From Bacteroidetes bacterium UBA1941 (GTDB lineage: Bacteria > Bacteroidota > Bacteroidia > Chitinophagales > LD1): a stretch of DNA of 64,000 bases. The stretch spans positions 866,318 to 930,317 of the forward strand of contig DDEZ01000011.1 of the NCBI GenBank assembly GCA_002336805.1, given 5' to 3'. Positions within the stretch are counted from its first letter, which is position 1, and the number at the start of each line of letters is the position of its first letter. The notes under the pieces are model-generated. The model searched no databases, was not told the origin of the DNA, and saw only the letters and a program-made list of their open reading frames with translations. The position numbers and the translations under genes were made by a program. Shown here in pieces: positions 9,601-15,799 of the stretch.

Positions 9601-9603
9601 TAG
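9136..9603 (+). pseudogene. Truncated, frameshifted cytosine-C5 DNA methyltransferase
   Basis: From ATG at 9136 the frame reads MPLAYLSLFSG, the start of motif I of C5 methyltransferases. An extra G in the run at 9165-9168 moves the rest of motif I (GVGGFELGIG, then EWVGFSEIDPHAV) into the next frame. A compensating one-base loss at about 9251-9258, next to an in-frame TAG, returns to the first frame (KHFPNHTNYGDI). The catalytic motif IV is intact (AGFPCQSFSVAG) and so is motif VI (LLLENVRGLL). Similarity ends at NSRD near 9578, before motifs VIII-X and the target-recognition domain, and a stop follows at 9603. The enzyme would have transferred a methyl group from SAM to cytosine in DNA, as part of a restriction-modification or orphan system. 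It cannot be active as it stands. It shares the high GC content of the neighbouring coupling-ATPase remnant, whose broken 5' end abuts its start. Confidence 0.8.
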
Positions 9604-9670
9604 GGAATTAATCTCTATCGATTGATATTCATCTAATTCTGACTCGGTATTCCATTTGGGAAATAGGCAA

Positions 9671-9699
9671 CATCCCCTTCAGGGGAGATTTAGAGGGGC
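9671..9699. repeat. Short copy of the dispersed CCCTCTAAAT palindromic repeat
   Basis: CATCCCCTTCAGGGGAGATT continues into TAGAGGGG; read on the minus strand it begins CCCCTCTAAATCTCCCC. It matches one end of the longer elements at 13459, 15463 and 60978. It sits just downstream of the sigma-54 regulator stop. Confidence 0.55.
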
Positions 9700-9711
9700 A
9701 TACATGAGGGC

Positions 9712-11040
9712 CTATTCCATCTCGTACTCTTTCAGCTTGCGGTACAGCGTAGCGAGTGCGATATTGAGCAGGCGGGCGGCCTCGGTCTTATTGCCACGGG
9801 TATGCTCTAGGACGAGCTGTATGTGGCGGCGCTCCATCTCGGCGAGGTCGTAGGTGAGCGGCTGCGCAGTATCATGCTGAAAATCGAAGGGCAGCACGGC
9901 GGTGGTCAGCTCACTCTGAGAGAGAATGACAGCACGCTCTATCACATTCTTCAGCTCTCGGATATTGCCGCGCCAGCGGTGGCCCTGCAGCGCTTTGAGA
10001 AAGTCTGCCTGCATCACGGGCGGTATCTTGTTTACCTTATCTGCAAAGACGCGGATGAAGTGTTTAGCAAGCACCTCTATATCACTGCGCCGCTGGTCGA
10101 GTGCCGGTATATTGATCTGAAAGACGGATAACCTGTAATACAAGTCTGCACGGAATAAACCCTTCTCGCTCTCTGCCTTCAGGTCGCGGTTGGTGGCTGC
10201 TATCACGCGCACATTCACGCTGATCGTCTTGGTATCTCCCACGCGGATGTACTCGCCGGTCTCCAGCACACGCAGCAGTTTGGCCTGCAGGTCGAGGCTC
10301 ATCTCACCTATCTCATCGAGGAAGATCGTGCCGCCATTGGCCTCCTCCAGCAGCCCCTTTTTATCCTTCGTAGCACCGGTAAAGGCACCCGCTTTATGCC
10401 CGAATAACTCGCTCTCCAGTATCTCGCGGCCCAGCGCACTACAGTTCACCGCCAGGAATGTATGCCCTCTGCGCGCACTCGCCTCGTGTATGCTTTGGGC
10501 AAAGACCTCCTTGCCCGTACCTGTCTCGCCCAGCAGCAGCACAGTGGCATCTGTAGGCGCTACACGCTGTGCCAGGTCCCTGGCTGTGAGGATGACAGGA
10601 GAGGAGCCGAGTATATTGGCAAAGTTATATTTGTCTGACACGCGGCGCTCCAGCTGTGAGATACGCTTTTGCAGGCGTGCTTTCTCCAGTGCCTTGCTCA
10701 GCACGGGCAGTATCTTCTCATTGTCATCACCCTTCACCAGATAGTCAAATGCGCCATTTTTGATAGCCCTCACGCCGTCTGCTATCGTGCCAAAGGCCGT
10801 GAGTACGATCACCTCTATGCAGGGATATTTCTCGCGGATGGTGCGGCTCAGGTCCACGCCATTGCTATCGGGCAGTTTCACATCACTGATCACCACCTGT
10901 ATGTCCTCGCGCTCCAGCATTTTGAGGCCGGCTGCGGCCGTGGCAGCCTCATGTACCTGGTAGCCCTCCAGGCTGATGATGCGCGTGAGCAGGCTGCGCA
11001 GTTTCTCCTCATCATCTATGATCAGTATGGACTGTTTCAT
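9712..11040 (-). CDS. Sigma-54-dependent two-component response regulator (NtrC family)
   Basis: A 442-residue regulator that activates RNA polymerase carrying sigma-54 after phosphorylation. Order of domains: receiver (residues 3-118; acidic pocket IDDEEK, phospho-acceptor Asp in VISDVKLPDS, Lys in DYLVKGDD), AAA+ sigma-54 interaction domain (about 140-370; Walker A GETGTGKE, GAFTGA loop that contacts sigma-54, Walker B GGTIFLDEIGE), and a Fis-type helix-turn-helix at the end (LEHTRGNKTEAARLLNIA). All key elements are present and length is normal, so it should be functional. Start ATG at 11040 gives the usual short lead into the receiver domain. No histidine kinase is adjacent; downstream lies the foreign patch, so a partner kinase could have been lost or is encoded elsewhere. 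The regulon cannot be read from the sequence. Confidence 0.93.
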   Translation of the reverse strand: MKQSILIIDDEEKLRSLLTRIISLEGYQVHEAATAAAGLKMLEREDIQVVISDVKLPDSNGVDLSRTIREKYPCIEVIVLTAFGTIADGVRAIKNGAFDYLVKGDDNEKILPVLSKALEKARLQKRISQLERRVSDKYNFANILGSSPVILTARDLAQRVAPTDATVLLLGETGTGKEVFAQSIHEASARRGHTFLAVNCSALGREILESELFGHKAGAFTGATKDKKGLLEEANGGTIFLDEIGEMSLDLQAKLLRVLETGEYIRVGDTKTISVNVRVIAATNRDLKAESEKGLFRADLYYRLSVFQINIPALDQRRSDIEVLAKHFIRVFADKVNKIPPVMQADFLKALQGHRWRGNIRELKNVIERAVILSQSELTTAVLPFDFQHDTAQPLTYDLAEMERRHIQLVLEHTRGNKTEAARLLNIALATLYRKLKEYEME

Positions 11041-11483
11041 GCGGCAAAGCTACAAACGAATCATGAATAGTAAGCAGCTAATAACGCAGCGACTATGCAA
11101 ATAGCTGTGTGGCAAAGACCGGAGCGGGCACATAGACAGGTGCAAAAAGAGGCGATAAAGCAGCCCATCTACCGCTAAAAACATCACCACCTGATGACCA
11201 CCCTTATACATCTGCCTGTGCCTCAAAATGAATAGGCCACAACGCAATGTACATGCGCAGTACAGCACTTTTTCTTTGCACAGCTTTGAGGATAACTCCG
11301 TGTGCTAAAACTATGCTATGCAGCAAAATTTACTTTGATTTGCACTTGTCAAAAAGATACAGGACTCCGGTCTTTTGGCAGCTGATCAGCACTCCTCGCG
11401 CGGGGAATCACTGGACCACTATTTCAACCAAAAAGCACGGCTCTACAGCACGGCAAAACACAATTTCAAAACCAAATAATTTC
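11041..11483. other. Intergenic region, no gene seen
   Basis: 443 bases between the divergent sigma-54 regulator and the RepA-like gene. The RepA-like frame is open from 11247, but no start there is supported by homology. I see no RNA gene, long repeat or confident promoter. Confidence 0.4.
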
Positions 11484-12539
11484 ATGAAAATGGAACACTA
11501 TGATGCTATGCCCGGCGGTGAGCGCCCGGCACCTTTCGTACCTCAAAAGCTACTCGATGACCTCGAGCTGCGCTGCCGTGAGGCACAGCAGCTGGAGCAT
11601 GAGGTCACCGCGCCCGACCTGCTGGGAGAGAGTGAGGAGGATATGTCTTTTCTGATAGAGGGACTGCTGCACTCGCAGGGGCTGGCCTGCCTGGCGGGCA
11701 GCTCAGACACCGGCAAGAGCGCCATCCTACGCCAGCTGGCAGAGGATATCTGCGCAGGCTCCGGCCACTTCCTGCACTACCCTATACACGCGCAGCACCG
11801 CAGCGTGGTCTACGTCTCTACGGAGGATAGCCGCGATGCCACCCGCACCGTACTGCGCCGGCAGACACGCCGCTATGGCGATCAGAAGCTCCACGGCCTG
11901 CGCTTCATCTTTCACTATGAGGACCTGCTCACTACCCTGAGCAGAAACCTGTCTGTGAAGCCCGCCGACCTCGTGATCGTAGACTGCTTCTCAGACCTCT
12001 ATCCGCACGACCTGAAGGACACGCACAAGATCCGCGAGTTTCTACGGCCATACTATGAGCTGGCAGACGATCACAAGTGCTGCATCCTCTTCCTGCACCA
12101 TACGGGCAAGCGGACAGAGGAGCTGCTGCCGAGCAAGAATAACTTTCTCGGCGGGCAGGGCTTTGAGGCCAAGATGCGGCTGGGCATAGAGCTGCGTCGC
12201 GACCATCACCGCCCGCAGCACCGCCACCTCTGCCTGGTCAAAGGCAACTACCTGCCCGATCTGGACAAGACGCACAGCCACGTCCTCGCCTTCTGCCCAG
12301 ACACGCTGACCTTCACCGTGACCGGCGAGCGGGTAGACTTCACCCAGCTATCGCGCGGCTACGAGCAGGAGGAGAGCAAGGCGAAGTGGGAGCAGGCCGT
12401 CGATTTGAAAAAGGAGGGGAAGACGCACCAGCAGATAGCAGAGATGCTGGGCTATACCGGCAAAGGCTCTATCTCCAAACTCTTTGAGAAAGGAAAGAGA
12501 AATGGATGGGATACTGATGAAGAAGAAAGCGAAGATTAA
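11484..12539 (+). CDS. RepA-like RecA-fold ATPase with C-terminal HTH (copy 1)
   Basis: A 351-residue predicted DNA-dependent ATPase of the RepA/DnaB-like (AAA_25) kind found in plasmid and prophage replication modules. Walker A is at about residues 68-75 (GSSDTGKS), a Walker B-like strand is VIVDCFSDLY, and a polar sensor region is LFLHHTGKR. The last about 45 residues hold a helix-turn-helix-like segment (QIAEMLGYTGKGSISKLF). I placed the start at ATG 11484; an in-frame ATG 6 bases later is also possible, and the longer frame to 11247 is not supported. Its N-terminal motif PFVPQKLLDDL is shared with the second copy at 61791-63197, so the two are paralogues. A palindromic GGTTTCC repeat begins 13 bases after the stop, and a primase-like gene lies 1.1 kb downstream on the same strand, which suggests a decayed replication module. 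Helicase activity is inference. Confidence 0.8.
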   Translation: MKMEHYDAMPGGERPAPFVPQKLLDDLELRCREAQQLEHEVTAPDLLGESEEDMSFLIEGLLHSQGLACLAGSSDTGKSAILRQLAEDICAGSGHFLHYPIHAQHRSVVYVSTEDSRDATRTVLRRQTRRYGDQKLHGLRFIFHYEDLLTTLSRNLSVKPADLVIVDCFSDLYPHDLKDTHKIREFLRPYYELADDHKCCILFLHHTGKRTEELLPSKNNFLGGQGFEAKMRLGIELRRDHHRPQHRHLCLVKGNYLPDLDKTHSHVLAFCPDTLTFTVTGERVDFTQLSRGYEQEESKAKWEQAVDLKKEGKTHQQIAEMLGYTGKGSISKLFEKGKRNGWDTDEEESED

Positions 12540-12551
12540 ATTGTAATTTGA

Positions 12552-12594
12552 GGTTTCCGGTTTCCGTTTCCTAGGCAAATGGAAACCGGAAACC
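12552..12594. repeat. 43-bp palindromic GGTTTCC repeat, left copy
   Basis: The copy opens GGTTTCCGGTTTCC and closes GGAAACCGGAAACC around a CCTAGG centre. Its exact reverse complement is at 13188-13230. The two copies enclose the GIY-YIG gene. Each copy is itself an imperfect palindrome built of a 7-base word. Confidence 0.9.
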
Positions 12595-12663
12595 CTGATA
12601 AACCCCGCAAGCCGCCATTCCATCGGATGTTAGAGATTTCTCAATACAACAACTACACAAATC

Positions 12664-12828
12664 CGTCATTCCGACGCCTTTCTTCTGTTCAAAAAAATAA
12701 ATGAGATAAGGCGGAAGGAATCCCAGTCACAAAAAAGGCTGGTTTACCGCTCTTACGCATTCTTGAGGTTTGGGATTCCTTCAGTTTTATCTCGTATATT
12801 TTTTTATTGAAAAACTTTCGGAATGACG
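12664..12828. repeat. MITE-like element with CGTCATTCCGA terminal inverted repeats
   Basis: CGTCATTCCGA at 12664-12674 is matched by TCGGAATGACG at 12818-12828. Inside, GGAAGGAATCCCAG and GGGATTCCTTCAG form a second inverted pair. It has no coding capacity. A related, partly degraded copy lies at about 13257-13414. The arrangement suggests a non-autonomous palindromic mobile repeat. Confidence 0.65.
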
Positions 12829-12840
12829 CGCTTTTTGTAG

Positions 12841-13161
12841 TTAATCCAGTGTGTCATACAGATCTTTCCAAAGTGGATTCATAGCAAAAATGAGATCCAG
12901 CTTCTTTGCTCTGCTTAATTGTTTGATACGGTTTTCTTCAGAGATCGCTTCTTCTATATGTGTGAAGTGTATATAATATACTAGTATATCACAGTTATAT
13001 CTTGTAGCAAAGCTCTTGGGGTTACGCTTTGTCTTGTAGTCATGCATTCTGCTGCGTAGATCAGCGGTGACACCTGTGTAAAGCACCGAATGCCTTTTAT
13101 TAGTGATAATATATGTATAGCCACCTCTTTTCACTTTATGAATATATAATACTGTCTCCAT
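12841..13161 (-). CDS. GIY-YIG nuclease-domain protein (UPF0213-like)
   Basis: A 106-residue single-domain GIY-YIG protein. The GIY-like strand is YTYIITN (about 15-21) and the YIG-like strand LYTGVTADLRSRMHDY (about 27-42) carries the conserved Arg. The conserved Glu region is EEAISEENRIKQL (about 70-82), and C-terminal residues are typical of the YhbQ/UPF0213 group (FAMNPLWKDL). The family cleaves DNA in other contexts, but the cellular role of these small members is unknown. Start ATG at 13161; a start at the later Met would cut into the first strand. The gene stands alone between two exact inverted copies of a 43-bp palindrome and beside MITE-like repeats, unlike its neighbours, and its DNA is more AT-rich. 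It may be a mobile cassette or an enzyme acting on the repeats; that is inference. Confidence 0.85.
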   Translation of the reverse strand: METVLYIHKVKRGGYTYIITNKRHSVLYTGVTADLRSRMHDYKTKRNPKSFATRYNCDILVYYIHFTHIEEAISEENRIKQLSRAKKLDLIFAMNPLWKDLYDTLD

Positions 13162-13187
13162 TTATGTACTCTATCGACCTCGGGTAT

Positions 13188-13230
13188 GGTTTCCGGTTTC
13201 CATTTGCCTAGGAAACGGAAACCGGAAACC
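13188..13230. repeat. 43-bp palindromic GGTTTCC repeat, right copy (inverted)
   Basis: Exact reverse complement of 12552-12594, located 26 bases upstream of the GIY-YIG start. With the left copy it defines a 679-bp unit containing only the nuclease gene. Confidence 0.9.
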
Positions 13231-13256
13231 ATCCCTCTGCTACCATATCAAGCACC

Positions 13257-13414
13257 TCATCCCGAAGGTTTTTCAATCGGTAAAAAATGAGCGGGATAAA
13301 CTGAAGGAACCCCGAAATCAGCAATGGGAGTAAGTGATGCATCGGCCCTGGTGAGGCTGGGATTCCTTCAAAAATGTCACACTTATTTTTCACGGAAATT
13401 TTTTCGGAATGACG
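13257..13414. repeat. Degraded second copy of the TTCGGAATGACG element
   Basis: Ends in TCGGAATGACG at 13404-13414 and contains GGGATTCCTTCA, like the copy at 12664-12828. The left terminal repeat is not clear. No gene is present in this stretch. Confidence 0.45.
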
Positions 13415-13458
13415 GATCTGTGTGGTGCCATGACGGCGAATTTTCGTACACGACTATA

Positions 13459-13589
13459 CCCTCTAAATCTTCCTAAAGGGAGACTTGAATACACCTAAAG
13501 GGGCACTTTAATACAAACAGTCACAATGGCTGTTAAAGCCTCCCTTTAGGTCGGAGATCCCGATGCAGTCGGGAGAGGTTTGGAGAGTG
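13459..13589. repeat. Dispersed palindromic repeat, CCCTCTAAAT type
   Basis: Starts CCCTCTAAATCTTCC and ends GGGAGAGGTTTGGAGAG, so the ends are imperfect inverted repeats. The inner portion CCCGATGCAGTCGGGAG recurs in the copy at 60978-61071, and the word ACAATGGCTGTTAA recurs in the copy at 15463-15567. Non-coding. Confidence 0.7.
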
Positions 13590-13645
13590 CATTATGCCTT
13601 TCATTATTCTCTATTCTCTATTCTCTAATCATTAATCTCTAAAAC

Positions 13646-14575
13646 ATGAACCAATACCCTTATCAGTTTGAAAAGTACAAAGGCCCGGCTACGCGGTACA
13701 GGTGTCCGCAGTGTGGGCAGCAGCGCAGGTTTACCAGGTATGTCTATACCGATACGCAGCAGCATGTGGCCGACCATGTGGGCCGGTGCGACAGGCAGGA
13801 TAGCTGCGGCTATCATCTCCGCCCGTGGGACTACCTGCGTGAGCAGGGTGTGCAGCGCAGCACCTTTACGGTGGCGCGGCCCTCACCGCCGCCTGTGCGC
13901 GTGGTGCCGGAGGTTTCCGCGCAGCGGCAGGTATCGTATATACCCGAGTGGATGGCCACGGCGAGTTTTGTCCATTTCCGCAATAATAACTTCGTGCAGT
14001 ACCTCTATACGCTCGGCTTTGACCGCGCGCTGGTGAATAGGCGCATCCTGCAATACCGCATAGGCACCTCTGACCGCTGGCCCGGCGCCAGCATCTGGTG
14101 GCAAAAGGACAAGGACCAACGCTACCGCACCGGCAAGATCATGCTCTACGACCACACCGGCCACCGTGTCAAGCAGCCGCACAGCCACATAGCGTGGGTG
14201 CATACGCAGCTGGGAGAGGACTATCAGCTGGGGCAGTGTCTGTTTGGCGAGCACCTGCTGCAGTGGTGGGATGAGCAGGCGCAGGTAGCCATCGTAGAGA
14301 GTGAGAAGACGGCGGTGATAGCCAGCATGTATATGCCGCAGTACCTCTGGATGGCCACCGGCGGCAAGGATGGCCTGACGCGCGAGCGCATAGCCGTGCT
14401 GCGTGGCCGCCATGCCATGTGCTATCCCGACCATGGCGCGTATGAGGTGTGGCGGCAGCGGGCCCATGGCCTGGGAGATATCCTGCAGATGTCTGTGAGC
14501 CCGCTGATGGAGCAGGAGGGCCGCAGCGGTGAGGATATAGCAGACTACCTGCTGCGGATAAACGGGCGGGAGTAG
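13646..14575 (+). CDS. DUF6371-type primase-like protein (zinc finger plus Toprim)
   Basis: A 309-residue protein. Residues 18-60 form a zinc-binding region (YRCPQCGQ and CDRQDSCGYHLRP) as in the N-terminus of phage and plasmid primases. A central domain contains NRRILQYRIGTSDRW and WWQKDKDQRYRTGKIMLY, typical of the Bacteroidota DUF6371 family. The C-terminal part is Toprim-like: the Glu motif AIVESEKTAVIAS, then MATGGKDGL and the Asp motif AMCYPDHGAYE. Toprim domains coordinate Mg for DNA primase or topoisomerase chemistry. Start ATG at 13646 follows an AT-rich stretch with no competing upstream start. It lies downstream of RepA-like copy 1 on the same strand, with repeats and the GIY-YIG cassette between them, and fits a replication module of an integrated element. 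Activity is inferred from domain type only. Confidence 0.8.
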   Translation: MNQYPYQFEKYKGPATRYRCPQCGQQRRFTRYVYTDTQQHVADHVGRCDRQDSCGYHLRPWDYLREQGVQRSTFTVARPSPPPVRVVPEVSAQRQVSYIPEWMATASFVHFRNNNFVQYLYTLGFDRALVNRRILQYRIGTSDRWPGASIWWQKDKDQRYRTGKIMLYDHTGHRVKQPHSHIAWVHTQLGEDYQLGQCLFGEHLLQWWDEQAQVAIVESEKTAVIASMYMPQYLWMATGGKDGLTRERIAVLRGRHAMCYPDHGAYEVWRQRAHGLGDILQMSVSPLMEQEGRSGEDIADYLLRINGRE

Positions 14576-14587
14576 GGCAGGGGCAAT

Positions 14588-14613
14588 AAAAAAACCGCTC
14601 CTTGTGAGAGCGG
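14588..14613 (-). terminator. Intrinsic terminator of the tRNA-Gln gene
   Basis: On the minus strand the stem CCGCTC/GAGCGG encloses a 7-base loop and is followed by seven T residues. It lies 9 bases beyond the tRNA CCA end and can also limit read-through from the minus strand into the primase-like gene. Confidence 0.9.
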
Positions 14614-14622
14614 CTTATTGTT

Positions 14623-14696
14623 TGGTTGGCCCAGCTGGATTCGAACCAACATACACAGAACCAAAATCTGTAGTCCTGCCATTAGACGATGGGCCA
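14623..14696 (-). tRNA. tRNA-Gln (anticodon TTG)
   Basis: The minus strand folds as a full cloverleaf. The acceptor stem is TGGCCCA/TGGGCCA, the anticodon stem ACAGA/TCTGT carries the 7-base loop TTTTGGT (anticodon TTG, reading CAA and CAG), and the T arm GTTGG-TTCGAAT-CCAGC is standard. The 3' end ACCA is encoded in the DNA. A terminator follows directly. Confidence 0.96.
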
Positions 14697-14828
14697 AACA
14701 TTGTCCCTCCGAAAAGGGATTGCAAATATAATCAGCTTCCGGTCTTTTGCAAATAGCTGTCACAAAAAATGATATAGCTACTGTCTGCGTACTAGAAATC
14801 ATAAATCACAAATCAGAAATAGGTAAAT

Positions 14829-14853
14829 AAAAAATGGCCCTCTTTCGAGAGCC
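14829..14853 (-). terminator. Second (distal) terminator of the small secreted-protein gene
   Basis: Hairpin GGCTCTC-GAAA-GAGGGCC (one mismatch) followed by a T-rich tract on the minus strand. It belongs to a tandem duplication with the terminator at 14913-14938. Confidence 0.75.
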
Positions 14854-14972
14854 AAACCCTATTTATGAAACCTTGATATGAAGACTATGTTGTGCAGATC
14901 TCAAAGAGAGTGAAAAAAAAGGCTCCTTACGGGGAGCCAAACCCTATTTATGAAACCTTGATATGAAGACTA
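14849..14972. repeat. 39-bp direct repeat covering gene end and terminator
   Basis: A 39-bp sequence beginning GAGCCAAACCCTATTTATG occurs at 14849-14887 and again at 14934-14972. The second copy contains the TAG stop of the small secreted protein. Each copy is joined to its own hairpin with a T tract, so the 3' end of the gene was duplicated. Confidence 0.9.
14913..14938 (-). terminator. First (proximal) terminator of the small secreted-protein gene
   Basis: Perfect stem GGCTCC/GGAGCC with a 6-base loop and eight T residues on the minus strand, 32 bases beyond the stop codon. Confidence 0.88.
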
Positions 14973-15386
14973 CTTTATTTCACCGACATTGATCGCTACA
15001 GGTGGGAAGGTCTTGTTAGTACCATCCTTGGCTATCGTCCTGACCCTATAGCTTACTGCTGTCTGAGCAGGGAGCGGATATTTGTCAGCCGATACGATGT
15101 AGTCGCCGTCGATTTTCATTTTGGCCACATCCAGTGTTTTGCATGCTGAGTAGCCGGCCTTGGCTTCTCCCATACGCTCTACTATGATCTGGTCATAAGT
15201 GCCTAAGAACGCTGATTGGATATACAGGGTCACTTCTCCTGCTTTCCTTTCTATTTCAAAGTTAACCTCGCGCTCTGTGCTTTTAAACTCGTGTTTCTCA
15301 GAGGCTGGTGTGATAGCGTATATGTTTGTAGACAGTGCTGTGAAGAGTGCTGCTATAAAGCCGATGGTGTATATGTTCTTTTTCAT
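14970..15386 (-). CDS. Small secreted hypothetical protein
   Basis: 138 residues with a clear signal peptide (MKKNIYTIGFIAALFTALST, cleavage near NIYA). The mature part of about 114 residues is predicted mostly beta: alternating strands such as EVNFEIERKAGEVTLYIQS and AVSYRVRTIAKDG, with the look of a single fibronectin III- or Ig-like domain; one Cys only. No catalytic motif is visible and I do not recognise the family. ATG at 15386 is followed at once by the signal peptide. Two tandem terminators follow the stop, which suggests a strongly transcribed monocistronic gene. Its function in the periplasm or outside the cell is unknown. Confidence 0.8.
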   Translation of the reverse strand: MKKNIYTIGFIAALFTALSTNIYAITPASEKHEFKSTEREVNFEIERKAGEVTLYIQSAFLGTYDQIIVERMGEAKAGYSACKTLDVAKMKIDGDYIVSADKYPLPAQTAVSYRVRTIAKDGTNKTFPPVAINVGEIK

Positions 15387-15462
15387 TGCCGTTGTTGTTA
15401 TGATTAGTAATACGGCAGGGCGAAATGAAGGTTACAGGGTTTTGCAAAAAATGTTGAATTCA

Positions 15463-15567
15463 CCCTCTAAATCTCTCCTGACTGCATCGGGATCTGGGAC
15501 CAAAAGGGAGACTTGAATGCACTCACACAATGGCTGTTAAGCCTCCCTTCAGGGAGGTTTGGAGGGT
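15463..15567. repeat. Dispersed palindromic repeat, CCCTCTAAAT type
   Basis: Begins CCCTCTAAATCTCTCC and ends GGGAGGTTTGGAGGG; carries TGCATCGGGATCTGGGAC and ACAATGGCTGTTAA seen in the copy at 13459. Non-coding. Confidence 0.7.
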
Positions 15568-15574
15568 TGACATT

Positions 15575-15725
15575 ATCATCATGGCGGCAGCCGGGCTATC
15601 CGCTCCTGGTCCTCGCGGCCGGGGTCTGTGGTCCGGGGGCGGTATGATATAGCAGGCCGCTGTGGGCCATCCGCTGCTATCCCTGCCGCACCTGCGGGTA
15701 CCGGCATAGCCCTCAGGCGCATAGC
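15575..15725. other. GC-rich intergenic stretch with internal near-repeat
   Basis: Unusually GC-rich non-coding DNA upstream of the DUF2723 gene. GGGCTATCCGCTCCTGGTCC and, 69 bases later, GGGCCATCCGCTGCTATCCC form an imperfect direct repeat. It may be another dispersed repeat family; only this copy is in the window. Confidence 0.4.
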
Positions 15726-15799
15726 CGCCTGCATTAACTTATTTTTCCTGTCCATTAGCCCAATTTCTATATTTTAGCAGCCACTCAAAAAAAACTTGA

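Noticed and set aside
11247..11483. Upstream extension of the RepA-like gene copy 1
   Set aside because: Residues before 11484 show no similarity to copy 2 or to RepA-like proteins; AT-rich upstream DNA fits a promoter.
12552..13230. GGTTTCC repeats as CRISPR
   Set aside because: Only two copies in inverted orientation, with a protein gene between them.
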